From Clostridia bacterium (GTDB lineage: Bacteria; Bacillota_A; Clostridia; TANB77; CAG-508), in NCBI GenBank assembly GCA_017621295.1, contig JAGATI010000106.1, positions 1 to 5,342 on the forward strand: 5,342 bases of DNA, read 5' to 3'. The notes under the pieces are model-generated. The model was not told where the DNA came from and did no database searches. It worked only from the letters and a program-made list of their open reading frames with translations. Below are positions 1-5,342 of this stretch, piece by piece. Each line of letters opens with the position of its first letter. The stretch's first letter is position 1. The translations under genes and the position numbers were made by a program.

Positions 1-395
1 ACATCTGAATTTACTCTTACAAAAATATATGGATTAATTACTGATTCGAAACCTACTTCAACAGTACCGAATTCAGCTTTAAATTCTGTTACATATTCAT
101 CTTCATCAAGTTCAACTTCAGCAAAATCAATATAATTATTAACTTGTGTGCTTAAGTTTTCTTTTAGTAATTTATAGTCATTTTTATTAGTTTTATAGTA
201 AATTGAATATCTTAAATCTTGATTATAAGTTCCTGTTATTAATTTTGTGATTCTTACATAGTCTGTTGGTAATTCATCTGTCCAAGTAAAATTATTTAAT
301 GGAGTATTACCTGTATTTTTTAATTTGAAATCGTATTTTATTTCTTGATTTGCTGTTGTTTGAATAATACCTTCTTTTTCTACATCTACTGATGG
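1..395 (-). other. Start of a C-terminal non-SpaA domain in the adhesin (residues 871-1001)
   Basis: After the sixth SpaA unit the pattern changes. PSVDVEKEG is followed by a stretch with KNTGNTPLNNFTWTDELP, typical of DUF11-like conserved-repeat domains that sit near the wall end of Gram-positive surface proteins. Later VTEFKAEFGTVEVGFE resembles a phrase I associate with such proteins in Clostridia. The domain runs off the window, so its length and what follows (hydrophobic tail, LPXTG-like motif) cannot be seen. The DUF11-like assignment is tentative. Confidence 0.6.
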
Positions 396-3005
396 CTTTT
401 TAGATTTATTTGTTACATCAACTTCTACAACTTCTTTATGTACTTTTATTTCTGCTGTAAATTCTTTATCATTTAATAAATACCATTCACCAGCTGTTAC
501 TTCTTTTATAAAGTATTTTCCCTTTAGTAAAATGTCTGACATAGCAATTCCGTTTTCATCTGTTGTTACTTCTTGAACAAGTTTATGGTCTTTATCATAT
601 ATAGCAAATTTAACATCTGCAATTGGCTCTCCTGCTTTTTTGCCATTTATAATATTATCATCTTCACTTGTTTTTACAATTTTAATTTTTCCTTTTATTT
701 TTTCATTTTCAAATGTAATATTTGTAATTTGATCTTCTTTTAGAACTACTGTCTTAACTTCTTCATTTAAAACATAGTTTTCTAATGTTTTAGTTTCTTG
801 TAAAGTATATTTTTGGTCAATAGGTAATCTTTTACTTGTTGCTTTACCTTCTTTGTCAGTAACTAGTGTATCAACAACTTTTTTGTTTTCGTCTAACACA
901 TTAAATGTTACACCCTCAATAACTACTTCATTGTCGTCTTTATCAACCTTTATCACTTGAATTTGACCTTTTTTCTTCTCATTTGAAATATCAACTTTTT
1001 CAACAATATTGTCTTTGTAATCTTTTATATATTTTGTTAAATCCACAGTAGTAGTTTCTTTATTTAATTTATAATATTCTTGTGTTTTAGTTTCTTTTAA
1101 CGAATAAGTATGGTCAATTCTTAAATCTTTTGTTGTAGCCTCACCTTTTTCATTTGTTTTAATGTGATCAACTACTTCTTTTGTTGTATTATCTATAACA
1201 TCAAATTCAACATCTTTTAATGTTACTTTTGTATCAACATCTGTTTTTATAACTTTAATTTTAGCTTTCTTTAATTCGTTTTCAAATGTAATGCTTTTTA
1301 TTTGATTTTCTTCAAGTTTTATAGTTTTTGTTTCTGTATTTAATTTATATGTTTGTAATGTTTCCTTTTCTTTTATACTTAAATTTTCAAAATCTCTAAC
1401 AGCATATTTTGATGTAGTTGCCTCACCATTTTCATCTGTTACTATTGTTTCTAAAACTTTTCCATTTTTATCTAAAACATCAAATTTAACACCTTTAAGT
1501 TTTACTTCATTGTTATCTTTATCAACTTTGATTACTTTTATTTGTCCCTTTTTTAATTCATTTTCAATTTGAATTTCTTTTGTTAAATTCCACTCCACTT
1601 TAATGTCTGTATTATCAGCTAGGTTATACCATTTATTAGTTTTAGTTTCAATTAAAGAATAATCTCCTGTTCTTAAATTTTTAATTTCTAATTCGCCATT
1701 AGCATCTGTATAATATGTTCCAATTACTTTGTCGAATTCTGCTGAATAAAGTTGGAACTCAACATTACCTAAAACAACTCTATGATTATCTTTATCTATT
1801 TTATAAACTTTAACATTACCTTCTTTATGGTCATTTGTTACATCTACATTTATTGTTTTATTATATTCAACATTTACATCTTTTTCTTCTGTATTTAAAA
1901 CATAATCTTTATTTGTTGCTGTTTCAACTAATTTATAATTTCCTTGATATAAATTTTCAAATACTGCAACACCATTACTATTTGTTTTAGCTTTTGCAAC
2001 TATTGTTCCATCTTCAGTTTTTAGTGCAAATTCAACACCTTCAATTACTTTATGTGTTTTGCTATCTGTTTTATTAATTTGAACTTTTCCATTATTATTT
2101 TTTATATTTAATGTTGTTCTTCCATTTCCATCACCAAATGGGTCAAATGTTAATGCATAATTTTGTGTTCCTGCAACAGTTGTTTTTCCATAAAATACTG
2201 GATATGTTTTGCATTTTCCTTGAACATTTATTATTGCATTTGAAATATCTTTATTCATTTGTGATTTTGGAACTTTAATATAAAAACTCTCTTTGCCATT
2301 AAAAGAATCAGTTTGAGCTCCATTTCCATTTGTAATTATTGTTCCTTCAGGTAAATTAGCTGTTGCTGTAATAACATATGATGCCATATCAACTTCACTT
2401 GAAATATCAACTTTTTGCACATAGTAATTACCTTCTTCATACATACTACCTGATGGTGTTAATGTTACCATTGGATCAGATGGTTGCTGACTTCCATTTC
2501 TTGCTTCATTTACAATGCTTTTAATTGCATCTGCTATTCTTTGTCCTCTAGCATCTCCACCTCTATATCTATCAGGATTCCACCCATATAAAGCACAATA
2601 AACGGCTTGTTTTGTGGCTAAATATGCATCTTCATCTGTATCAACTCCTAGGTCTGATGCTGATTTATATGGATATCCATTAATAACTGCTCTCCATACT
2701 AATATATTATCAATCATTGAATCTACAGTGACTCCATAATTTCCATTTTCTATTACACCAGGTAAATCACTATTAACACAATATGCTGGATATTCAACTC
2801 CGTTATATGAGTAAAAAGCAGGGTTACAAATTACATAGTACCATCCTCCTCTTTCATCATTCCAATATTGTAAGTGATATTCCATTTCACCTTTTCCATA
2901 AATTTCTGCAGAGTTTATCTCTGTTGCGAATACTTTTCCAAAACTAGAAAGTATCGTCATCATAACCATTATTGTGGCTACAAATTTTTTAGTTTTATTT
3001 ATCAT
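1..3005 (-). CDS. Thioester-domain / SpaA-repeat surface adhesin (3' end outside window)
   Basis: This is a secreted surface protein, probably a wall-attached adhesin or pilus tip/backbone. The reading frame stays open from ATG at 3005 to the window edge, giving 1001 full codons and no stop, so the C-terminus and any sorting signal are missing. Residues 1-27 are a signal peptide (Lys-rich start, hydrophobic core, KVFA then TE). Residues ~30-170 match a thioester (TQXA-type) domain, with Cys76 in YPAYCVN and Gln133 in TKQAVYCALYGW as likely cross-link partners. Residues ~171-305 are a linking beta-rich part containing KTYPVFYGKTTVAGTQ. Residues 306-870 are six SpaA/Cna-B-like domains, and residues 871-1001 begin another domain. 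The start is supported by AAAGGA seven bases upstream and by the signal peptide. It is the last visible gene of the sortase operon, behind a hairpin. The family call is strong; the ligand is unknown. Confidence 0.93.
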   Translation of the reverse strand, partial: MINKTKKFVATIMVMMTILSSFGKVFATEINSAEIYGKGEMEYHLQYWNDERGGWYYVICNPAFYSYNGVEYPAYCVNSDLPGVIENGNYGVTVDSMIDNILVWRAVINGYPYKSASDLGVDTDEDAYLATKQAVYCALYGWNPDRYRGGDARGQRIADAIKSIVNEARNGSQQPSDPMVTLTPSGSMYEEGNYYVQKVDISSEVDMASYVITATANLPEGTIITNGNGAQTDSFNGKESFYIKVPKSQMNKDISNAIINVQGKCKTYPVFYGKTTVAGTQNYALTFDPFGDGNGRTTLNIKNNNGKVQINKTDSKTHKVIEGVEFALKTEDGTIVAKAKTNSNGVAVFENLYQGNYKLVETATNKDYVLNTEEKDVNVEYNKTINVDVTNDHKEGNVKVYKIDKDNHRVVLGNVEFQLYSAEFDKVIGTYYTDANGELEIKNLRTGDYSLIETKTNKWYNLADNTDIKVEWNLTKEIQIENELKKGQIKVIKVDKDNNEVKLKGVKFDVLDKNGKVLETIVTDENGEATTSKYAVRDFENLSIKEKETLQTYKLNTETKTIKLEENQIKSITFENELKKAKIKVIKTDVDTKVTLKDVEFDVIDNTTKEVVDHIKTNEKGEATTKDLRIDHTYSLKETKTQEYYKLNKETTTVDLTKYIKDYKDNIVEKVDISNEKKKGQIQVIKVDKDDNEVVIEGVTFNVLDENKKVVDTLVTDKEGKATSKRLPIDQKYTLQETKTLENYVLNEEVKTVVLKEDQITNITFENEKIKGKIKIVKTSEDDNIINGKKAGEPIADVKFAIYDKDHKLVQEVTTDENGIAMSDILLKGKYFIKEVTAGEWYLLNDKEFTAEIKVHKEVVEVDVTNKSKKPSVDVEKEGIIQTTANQEIKYDFKLKNTGNTPLNNFTWTDELPTDYVRITKLITGTYNQDLRYSIYYKTNKNDYKLLKENLSTQVNNYIDFAEVELDEDEYVTEFKAEFGTVEVGFESVINPYIFVRVNSD
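396..2090 (-). repeat. Six tandem SpaA/Cna-B-like domains of the adhesin (residues 306-870)
   Basis: Six units of about 91-100 residues follow one another: 306-396, 397-487, 488-580, 581-680, 681-772 and 773-870. Each opens with a strand such as VIKVDKD, has a middle TDENGEA-type turn, an LxETKT-type strand and a closing FENELKKG-type strand. The residues expected to form the internal Lys-Asn isopeptide bond with a helping Glu are present in all six: K312/E361/N391, K402/E453/N482, K493/E546/N576, K587/E638/N675, K686/E737/N767 and K778/E835/N866. Units 3, 4 and 5 resemble each other most. The repeat is at protein level; the DNA of the units has diverged, so this is not a recent tandem duplication. 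Function: a stiff, protease-resistant stalk. Confidence 0.88.
2496..2918 (-). other. Thioester domain of the adhesin (residues ~30-170)
   Basis: This region encodes the N-terminal head of the adhesin. In known thioester domains a Cys in a [YFL]C motif and a Gln in a hydrophobic-Q-x-x-hydrophobic motif form an internal bond that reacts with nucleophiles on a partner surface. Here Cys76 lies in AYCVNSD and Gln133 in ATKQAVYCALYGWN, 57 residues apart, which fits the family layout. The name TQXA refers to a Thr before the Gln, whereas this protein has Lys132 there. Two further cysteines, Cys60 and Cys137, lie in the same region. The domain borders are estimated. That the bond forms is inference from the family. 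Confidence 0.8.
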
Positions 3006-3012
3006 TTCTTTT

Positions 3013-3020
3013 TCCTTTCT
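3013..3020 (-). promoter_or_regulatory. Ribosome binding site of the adhesin gene
   Basis: On the minus strand AGAAAGGA stands seven bases before the ATG at 3005. It lies directly after the T run of the hairpin at 3024-3052, so read-through or anti-termination transcripts carry it free of that stem. Confidence 0.7.
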
Positions 3021-3023
3021 ACT

Positions 3024-3052
3024 AAAAAAGACACTTCAACAAGTGCCTTCTT
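3024..3052 (-). terminator. Hairpin with T run: intrinsic terminator or attenuator before the adhesin gene
   Basis: On the minus strand AAGGCACTT, loop GTTG, then AAGTGTCTT form a nine-pair stem with one G-T wobble. It can be lengthened to twelve pairs, including one more wobble, using the flanking AAG and TTT. The second arm runs into six T in a row. It lies between the stop of the small acidic gene and the ribosome binding site of the adhesin. Because the stem is only moderately stable and the T run short, partial termination that lowers adhesin output is more likely than a full stop. The plus strand downstream is also T-rich, but no plus-strand gene is present to need it. Confidence 0.65.
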
Positions 3053-3057
3053 AATTT

Positions 3058-3351
3058 TTAAATTTCTAAATCTTCCTCCATAGTTTCTTGCTTATGGTCT
3101 TGTAATAATTTTATTAATTCTTCTGTATCTTTATATTCTTGATCGTTTTTATCTTCAATTTCTTCTAAATCTTCTCTTAACTTGGTTATTAAAGAATCAG
3201 GATTTCTTTCTACATCATCGTATATATCCTCAAATAATTCTCGCCTTGCCTCATCATCAACTGCAATATTACCATATTCATCGCAAAGCTCATACCAGTA
3301 ATAACCACTTAAGTAATCAATTATTTTTTCTGTTATTTGTTCAGGTTCCAT
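3058..3351 (-). CDS. Small, highly acidic protein of unknown function, 97 residues
   Basis: I do not recognise this protein. It has 34 Asp/Glu against 10 Lys/Arg in 97 residues, so it is strongly negative, and it has no signal peptide or membrane segment, which points to the cytoplasm. Residues 1-30 include an aromatic cluster (GYYWYELCDEYG); residues ~55-90 look helical and possibly coiled-coil, with LREDLEEIED and EELIKLLQDHK. An in-frame ATG at 3405 would lengthen it to 115 residues but would overlap the preceding gene. The ATG at 3351 is preferred because AGGGAGGG stands just before it and the gap to the previous stop is a normal 16 bases. Its place inside a sortase-adhesin operon suggests a link to adhesin production, but nothing in the sequence says what. 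It ends at TAA, 52 bases before the adhesin start. Confidence 0.8.
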   Translation of the reverse strand: MEPEQITEKIIDYLSGYYWYELCDEYGNIAVDDEARRELFEDIYDDVERNPDSLITKLREDLEEIEDKNDQEYKDTEELIKLLQDHKQETMEEDLEI

Positions 3352-3361
3352 AGCCCTCCCT
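3352..3361 (-). promoter_or_regulatory. Ribosome binding site deciding the start of the acidic gene
   Basis: AGGGAGGGCT lies directly before the ATG at 3351 on the minus strand. No comparable purine-rich site is needed or seen for the longer in-frame alternative at 3405, which lies inside the upstream coding region. Confidence 0.75.
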
Positions 3362-3367
3362 TCTGAC

Positions 3368-4099
3368 TTATATGACATAGCATTCAGTCCATACATAACT
3401 TCCATTTAAATAATAATCTCTTGCATAAATTCTTATAGTACCAAATTTTGATTTAATTTTATCTGCAACACGCTTTTCAGAAAATGTAAATTGATTTGTT
3501 AAATTCACAATCGAACTATCAACAACAACATTGTATCCATATGTTTGCATATCTTCTGAAACATTATTATTGATGGCATTTTTAATATTATTAATCATAG
3601 CAGTATTTTCTTTATATTCAACCACATCTTCCTTTGGAGTATCTGGTATAACTGGCTCTTGAACTGGTTGACTAGGTTGTTCTTGAACTTGAGTTTCCTG
3701 TACTACCTCTTGTGGCTCTTGAAAATTACTTTGGACAGGAACTGACTCACTTTGAGTTTTTGATTGTTCCTGTTTAGTTGTTTGAGTATTACTTTTAGTA
3801 GTAGAAGTATTTTTATTACTTGCCTCAACCACAGCTTGATTATCTACTTCCATTGTTTCAGACTCCTGCTCCGTTGTTTCTTGCTCTGCCTTATTTTCTA
3901 TTGTTTCAGTTTTATTATTCTCAATCTTATTTTCTTCTGAAACTACTTCATTATTACTTATCGCTGATGTATTTGTCTTATTATCTGTTACAACTTTATC
4001 ATTTGTCCATTTTTTATTTAAAAAGAAAATTCCTAATGCAGTACAAATTACTAGAAATATTATTAATATGATATGCCAATATTTTTTAATAAATACCAT
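3368..4099 (-). CDS. Membrane-anchored protein with Gln/Glu/Thr-rich linker and unrecognised C-terminal domain, 243 residues
   Basis: Residues ~8-27 form one hydrophobic segment (HIILIIFLVICTALGIFF) after a short Lys-containing start, most likely an uncleaved signal anchor. Residues ~30-165 are low complexity: Asn/Thr/Glu-rich at first, then Gln/Glu/Pro/Val-rich (for example VQEPQ-like and QEQPSQPVQEPV stretches), as expected for a flexible linker crossing the cell wall. Residues ~166-243 are of normal composition and look folded, with YGYNVVVDSS, NQFTFSEKRVADKI and FGTIRIYARDYY. I do not recognise this domain. An in-frame start at 4204 would add 35 residues that lie inside the sortase gene and would bury the membrane segment; the ATG at 4099 is preferred because GGGGAGA stands five bases upstream. 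It starts 20 bases after the sortase stop. There is no LPXTG-like motif, so it is probably not a sortase substrate. Confidence 0.85.
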   Translation of the reverse strand: MVFIKKYWHIILIIFLVICTALGIFFLNKKWTNDKVVTDNKTNTSAISNNEVVSEENKIENNKTETIENKAEQETTEQESETMEVDNQAVVEASNKNTSTTKSNTQTTKQEQSKTQSESVPVQSNFQEPQEVVQETQVQEQPSQPVQEPVIPDTPKEDVVEYKENTAMINNIKNAINNNVSEDMQTYGYNVVVDSSIVNLTNQFTFSEKRVADKIKSKFGTIRIYARDYYLNGSYVWTECYVI

Positions 4100-4104
4100 A
4101 AAAA

Positions 4105-4111
4105 TCTCCCC
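4105..4111 (-). promoter_or_regulatory. Ribosome binding site deciding the start of the linker protein gene
   Basis: GGGGAGA on the minus strand, five bases before the ATG at 4099, in the 20-base gap after the sortase stop. It supports the 243-residue form over the 278-residue in-frame extension. Confidence 0.8.
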
Positions 4112-4119
4112 TTTTTGTT

Positions 4120-4704
4120 CTATTGTAACTCTTGTATCTCCGTATTGCAAGTCATTTCTGTTGCTTGTACACATAGTCTTTGTTCTCTTCTGTTTGGTAT
4201 GCAAGTAATCATTGTCAATTTATTTTCTTTTGTATTTTCTAATAGACTCCAGTCTGTTTCAAAAATAGCTTGGATATTATCAACTTTATATGTTCTTTCA
4301 TAAAATTTAGTTTTATATTTTACAATATCACCAACTTCAAGCTCATTTAATCTAGCAAAAAATGAATCGCCATAACCTCTATTATGTCCTGCTAACCCAA
4401 CATTTCCATCATAAGTTGCTGTTGTTTCAATATGTCCTATGTAGTCTTTAAGAACATCGTTGGTTGATCCTTCCTTAACAGTTACATTCAATCCTATTTT
4501 TTCGATAGTTAGAATTCCAAGCACAGAATCATCCCAGACATCTTCAACTTTATCATAAGTTACATTTTCAAATTTGGAATCAGTTTTAATACTATCAACA
4601 TCAGCTAAATTTGTATTTAAATATCTATCAATAGCATACCATCCTATTCCAAATATAGTAATAAGAATGCAAACAATAATTAACACAATTCGAAACTTTT
4701 TCAA
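4120..4704 (-). CDS. Sortase, class D-like
   Basis: This is a membrane-bound cysteine transpeptidase that cuts a sorting motif in surface proteins and joins the new end to the wall or to another subunit. Residues ~5-23 are a single N-terminal membrane segment after MKKFR; the catalytic barrel follows. The three catalytic residues are visible: His107 in GLAGHNRG, Cys168 in LTMITC and Arg176 in RREQRLCVQA. FFARLNELEVGD between them is typical of sortases. The 194 residues fit the usual size. The start is TTG, backed by GGAGGTGA six bases upstream; the only later Met before the active site region is far too late. The gene sits 13 bases after the membrane protein gene and in the same operon as the adhesin, its most likely substrate. 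Class D is my best guess from the overall pattern; class C-like or an unassigned class is possible. Two extra cysteines (178, 186) follow the active site. Confidence 0.93.
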   Translation of the reverse strand: MKKFRIVLIIVCILITIFGIGWYAIDRYLNTNLADVDSIKTDSKFENVTYDKVEDVWDDSVLGILTIEKIGLNVTVKEGSTNDVLKDYIGHIETTATYDGNVGLAGHNRGYGDSFFARLNELEVGDIVKYKTKFYERTYKVDNIQAIFETDWSLLENTKENKLTMITCIPNRREQRLCVQATEMTCNTEIQELQ

Positions 4705-4710
4705 CTTTAG

Positions 4711-4718
4711 TCACCTCC
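4711..4718 (-). promoter_or_regulatory. Strong ribosome binding site of the sortase, fused to the upstream stop codon
   Basis: TAGGAGGTGA on the minus strand contains the TAG stop of the upstream membrane protein gene (4720-4718) and a near-perfect Shine-Dalgarno sequence, six bases before the TTG start. The site fixes the sortase start despite the weak codon and allows translational coupling between the two genes. Confidence 0.85.
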
Positions 4719-5342
4719 TAAACCAATACTTCGAATTCTCTGTTTTGTATATTATAATTATATTGTTTGTCGAAATATTTGAATTTTACAGTCTTTCCTC
4801 TAATCTTCTTATATAAAGATTTTGAAATTATAACTTTATAACTTCTAGACTGATAATTATATGGAGTTAAGTCTACAAACATTTTGCTTTCGCTTAAATG
4901 TGCTTTTCTAACAAGTACATATTCTCCATCTATTAAGTTATAGATTTTTACATTTTTTGAAGTTAGAAGAACAATACCACATACACAAAGAATTCCTGTT
5001 GTTCCAATTACTGCTTGTGGTACAACTTTGTTTTCTTCCTTTTTAGTTTCAGGTTTAATGCTCTCTACTTCTTTGTATTTTGCAGTAAATGTTGTTGTAT
5101 CTTTTACTTGTTTTTCAAGAGTTCCTGCATATCTAACTTTAGCTATATAGCTTGTAACTATTGTTCTTGTATTTTTCCCTTCATATTTCATCGTTCCACT
5201 ATACTTAACAGGAACTTGACTCCCGTCAACTTCTTCTGTTTCTGTTACATCCCATACTGGATTTACAAGATAATAAGTTAAACCATTCTCTTTTATTTCT
5301 TTAGGAATATTATTCAATTCATTACTAGAAACATTTGTATAT
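4718..5342 (-). CDS. Single-pass membrane protein with outer repeat-type domain and probable cytoplasmic tail (5' end outside window)
   Basis: The frame is open to the window edge; 207 residues are visible. A TTG at 5317 could be read as a start, but the frame continues upstream without a stop and no ribosome binding site stands before it, so the gene very probably begins beyond 5342. Visible residues ~10-90 contain IPKEIKENGLTYYLVNPVW and then YIAKVRYAGTLEKQVKDTTTFTAKY. This resembles a domain I recall from clostridial surface proteins (IPKTI...Y.G...VATVTYSGTV). A charged stretch (KPETKKEENK) precedes one membrane segment at ~107-127 (AVIGTTGILCVCGIVLL). About 80 residues follow, rich in Lys, Tyr and beta-type stretches (VKIYNLIDGEYVLV, SYKVIISKSLYKKIRGKTV), probably inside the cell. 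No LPXTG motif is seen. It is the first visible gene of the sortase operon. The role is unknown; anchor, assembly factor or signalling are all possible. Confidence 0.82.
   Translation of the reverse strand, partial: YTNVSSNELNNIPKEIKENGLTYYLVNPVWDVTETEEVDGSQVPVKYSGTMKYEGKNTRTIVTSYIAKVRYAGTLEKQVKDTTTFTAKYKEVESIKPETKKEENKVVPQAVIGTTGILCVCGIVLLTSKNVKIYNLIDGEYVLVRKAHLSESKMFVDLTPYNYQSRSYKVIISKSLYKKIRGKTVKFKYFDKQYNYNIQNREFEVLV

Noticed and set aside
396..2090. DNA tandem repeat or recent duplication in the adhesin
   Set aside because: The units are alike as proteins but differ in codons and length; no long identical DNA blocks were seen.
2874..3083. Plus-strand open frame of 69 residues across the adhesin start
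   Set aside because: It lies opposite the signal peptide and thioester coding region, is Phe/Ser/Tyr-rich as an antisense shadow of AT-rich DNA, and has no ribosome binding site.
3060..3150. Possible promoter for the adhesin inside the acidic gene
   Set aside because: TTACAA and TATGGA at about 17 bases spacing match the sigma-A consensus poorly, and AT-rich DNA gives such matches by chance.
3352..3405. 18-residue N-terminal extension of the acidic protein
   Set aside because: It overlaps the preceding gene by 38 bases, while the ATG at 3351 has AGGGAGGG directly before it.
4100..4204. 35-residue N-terminal extension of the linker protein
   Set aside because: It overlaps the end of the sortase gene and would put a polar stretch before the signal anchor; the ATG at 4099 has its own strong ribosome binding site.
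3820..4303. Two plus-strand open frames opposite the linker protein and the sortase
   Set aside because: Their Leu/Tyr/Phe-rich sequences result from reading the Gln/Glu/Lys-rich genes backwards; they match no protein pattern.
4574..5281. Two plus-strand open frames opposite the sortase start and the first membrane protein
   Set aside because: They are antisense to well-supported genes, hydrophobic only through composition, and lack start signals.

Overview
The window is strongly AT-rich and tightly packed, with all genes on the minus strand, so transcription runs from position 5342 towards position 1. It looks like Firmicutes (Clostridia-like gut bacterium) DNA. The signs are low GC, AGGAGG-type ribosome binding sites, a TTG start, a sortase, and a thioester/SpaA-type surface protein. 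No species can be named from what is visible, and no RNA gene, insertion sequence, CRISPR array or origin was seen.

In order of transcription: (1) the 3' part of a gene for a single-pass membrane protein (5341-4718), with an outer repeat-type domain and a tail of about 80 residues probably in the cytoplasm; its start lies beyond position 5342. (2) A class D-like sortase (4704-4120), starting at TTG. (3) A membrane-anchored protein with a long Gln/Glu/Thr-rich linker and a compact C-terminal domain I do not recognise (4099-3368). (4) A very acidic 97-residue protein without signal or membrane segment (3351-3058). (5) A hairpin followed by a T run (3052-3024), a probable terminator or attenuator. 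(6) A large secreted adhesin (3005 to beyond position 1, 1001 residues visible). It has a signal peptide, an N-terminal thioester domain, six SpaA/Cna-B-like domains with complete Lys-Glu-Asn sets, and the start of a further C-terminal domain.

Gaps between genes are 13, 20, 16 and 52 bases, so the set is probably one operon. The likely job is to make and display a covalently bonding surface fibre or adhesin. The thioester domain would attach to a host or surface partner, the SpaA domains would form a stiff stalk locked by isopeptide bonds, and the sortase would join the stalk to the wall or to other subunits. The two other membrane proteins could be assembly helpers, sensors or minor components; their roles are not known from sequence alone. 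The adhesin gene covers more than half of the window and is open at its 3' end, so its wall-sorting signal is not visible.

There is no gene-free stretch longer than 52 bases inside the operon.
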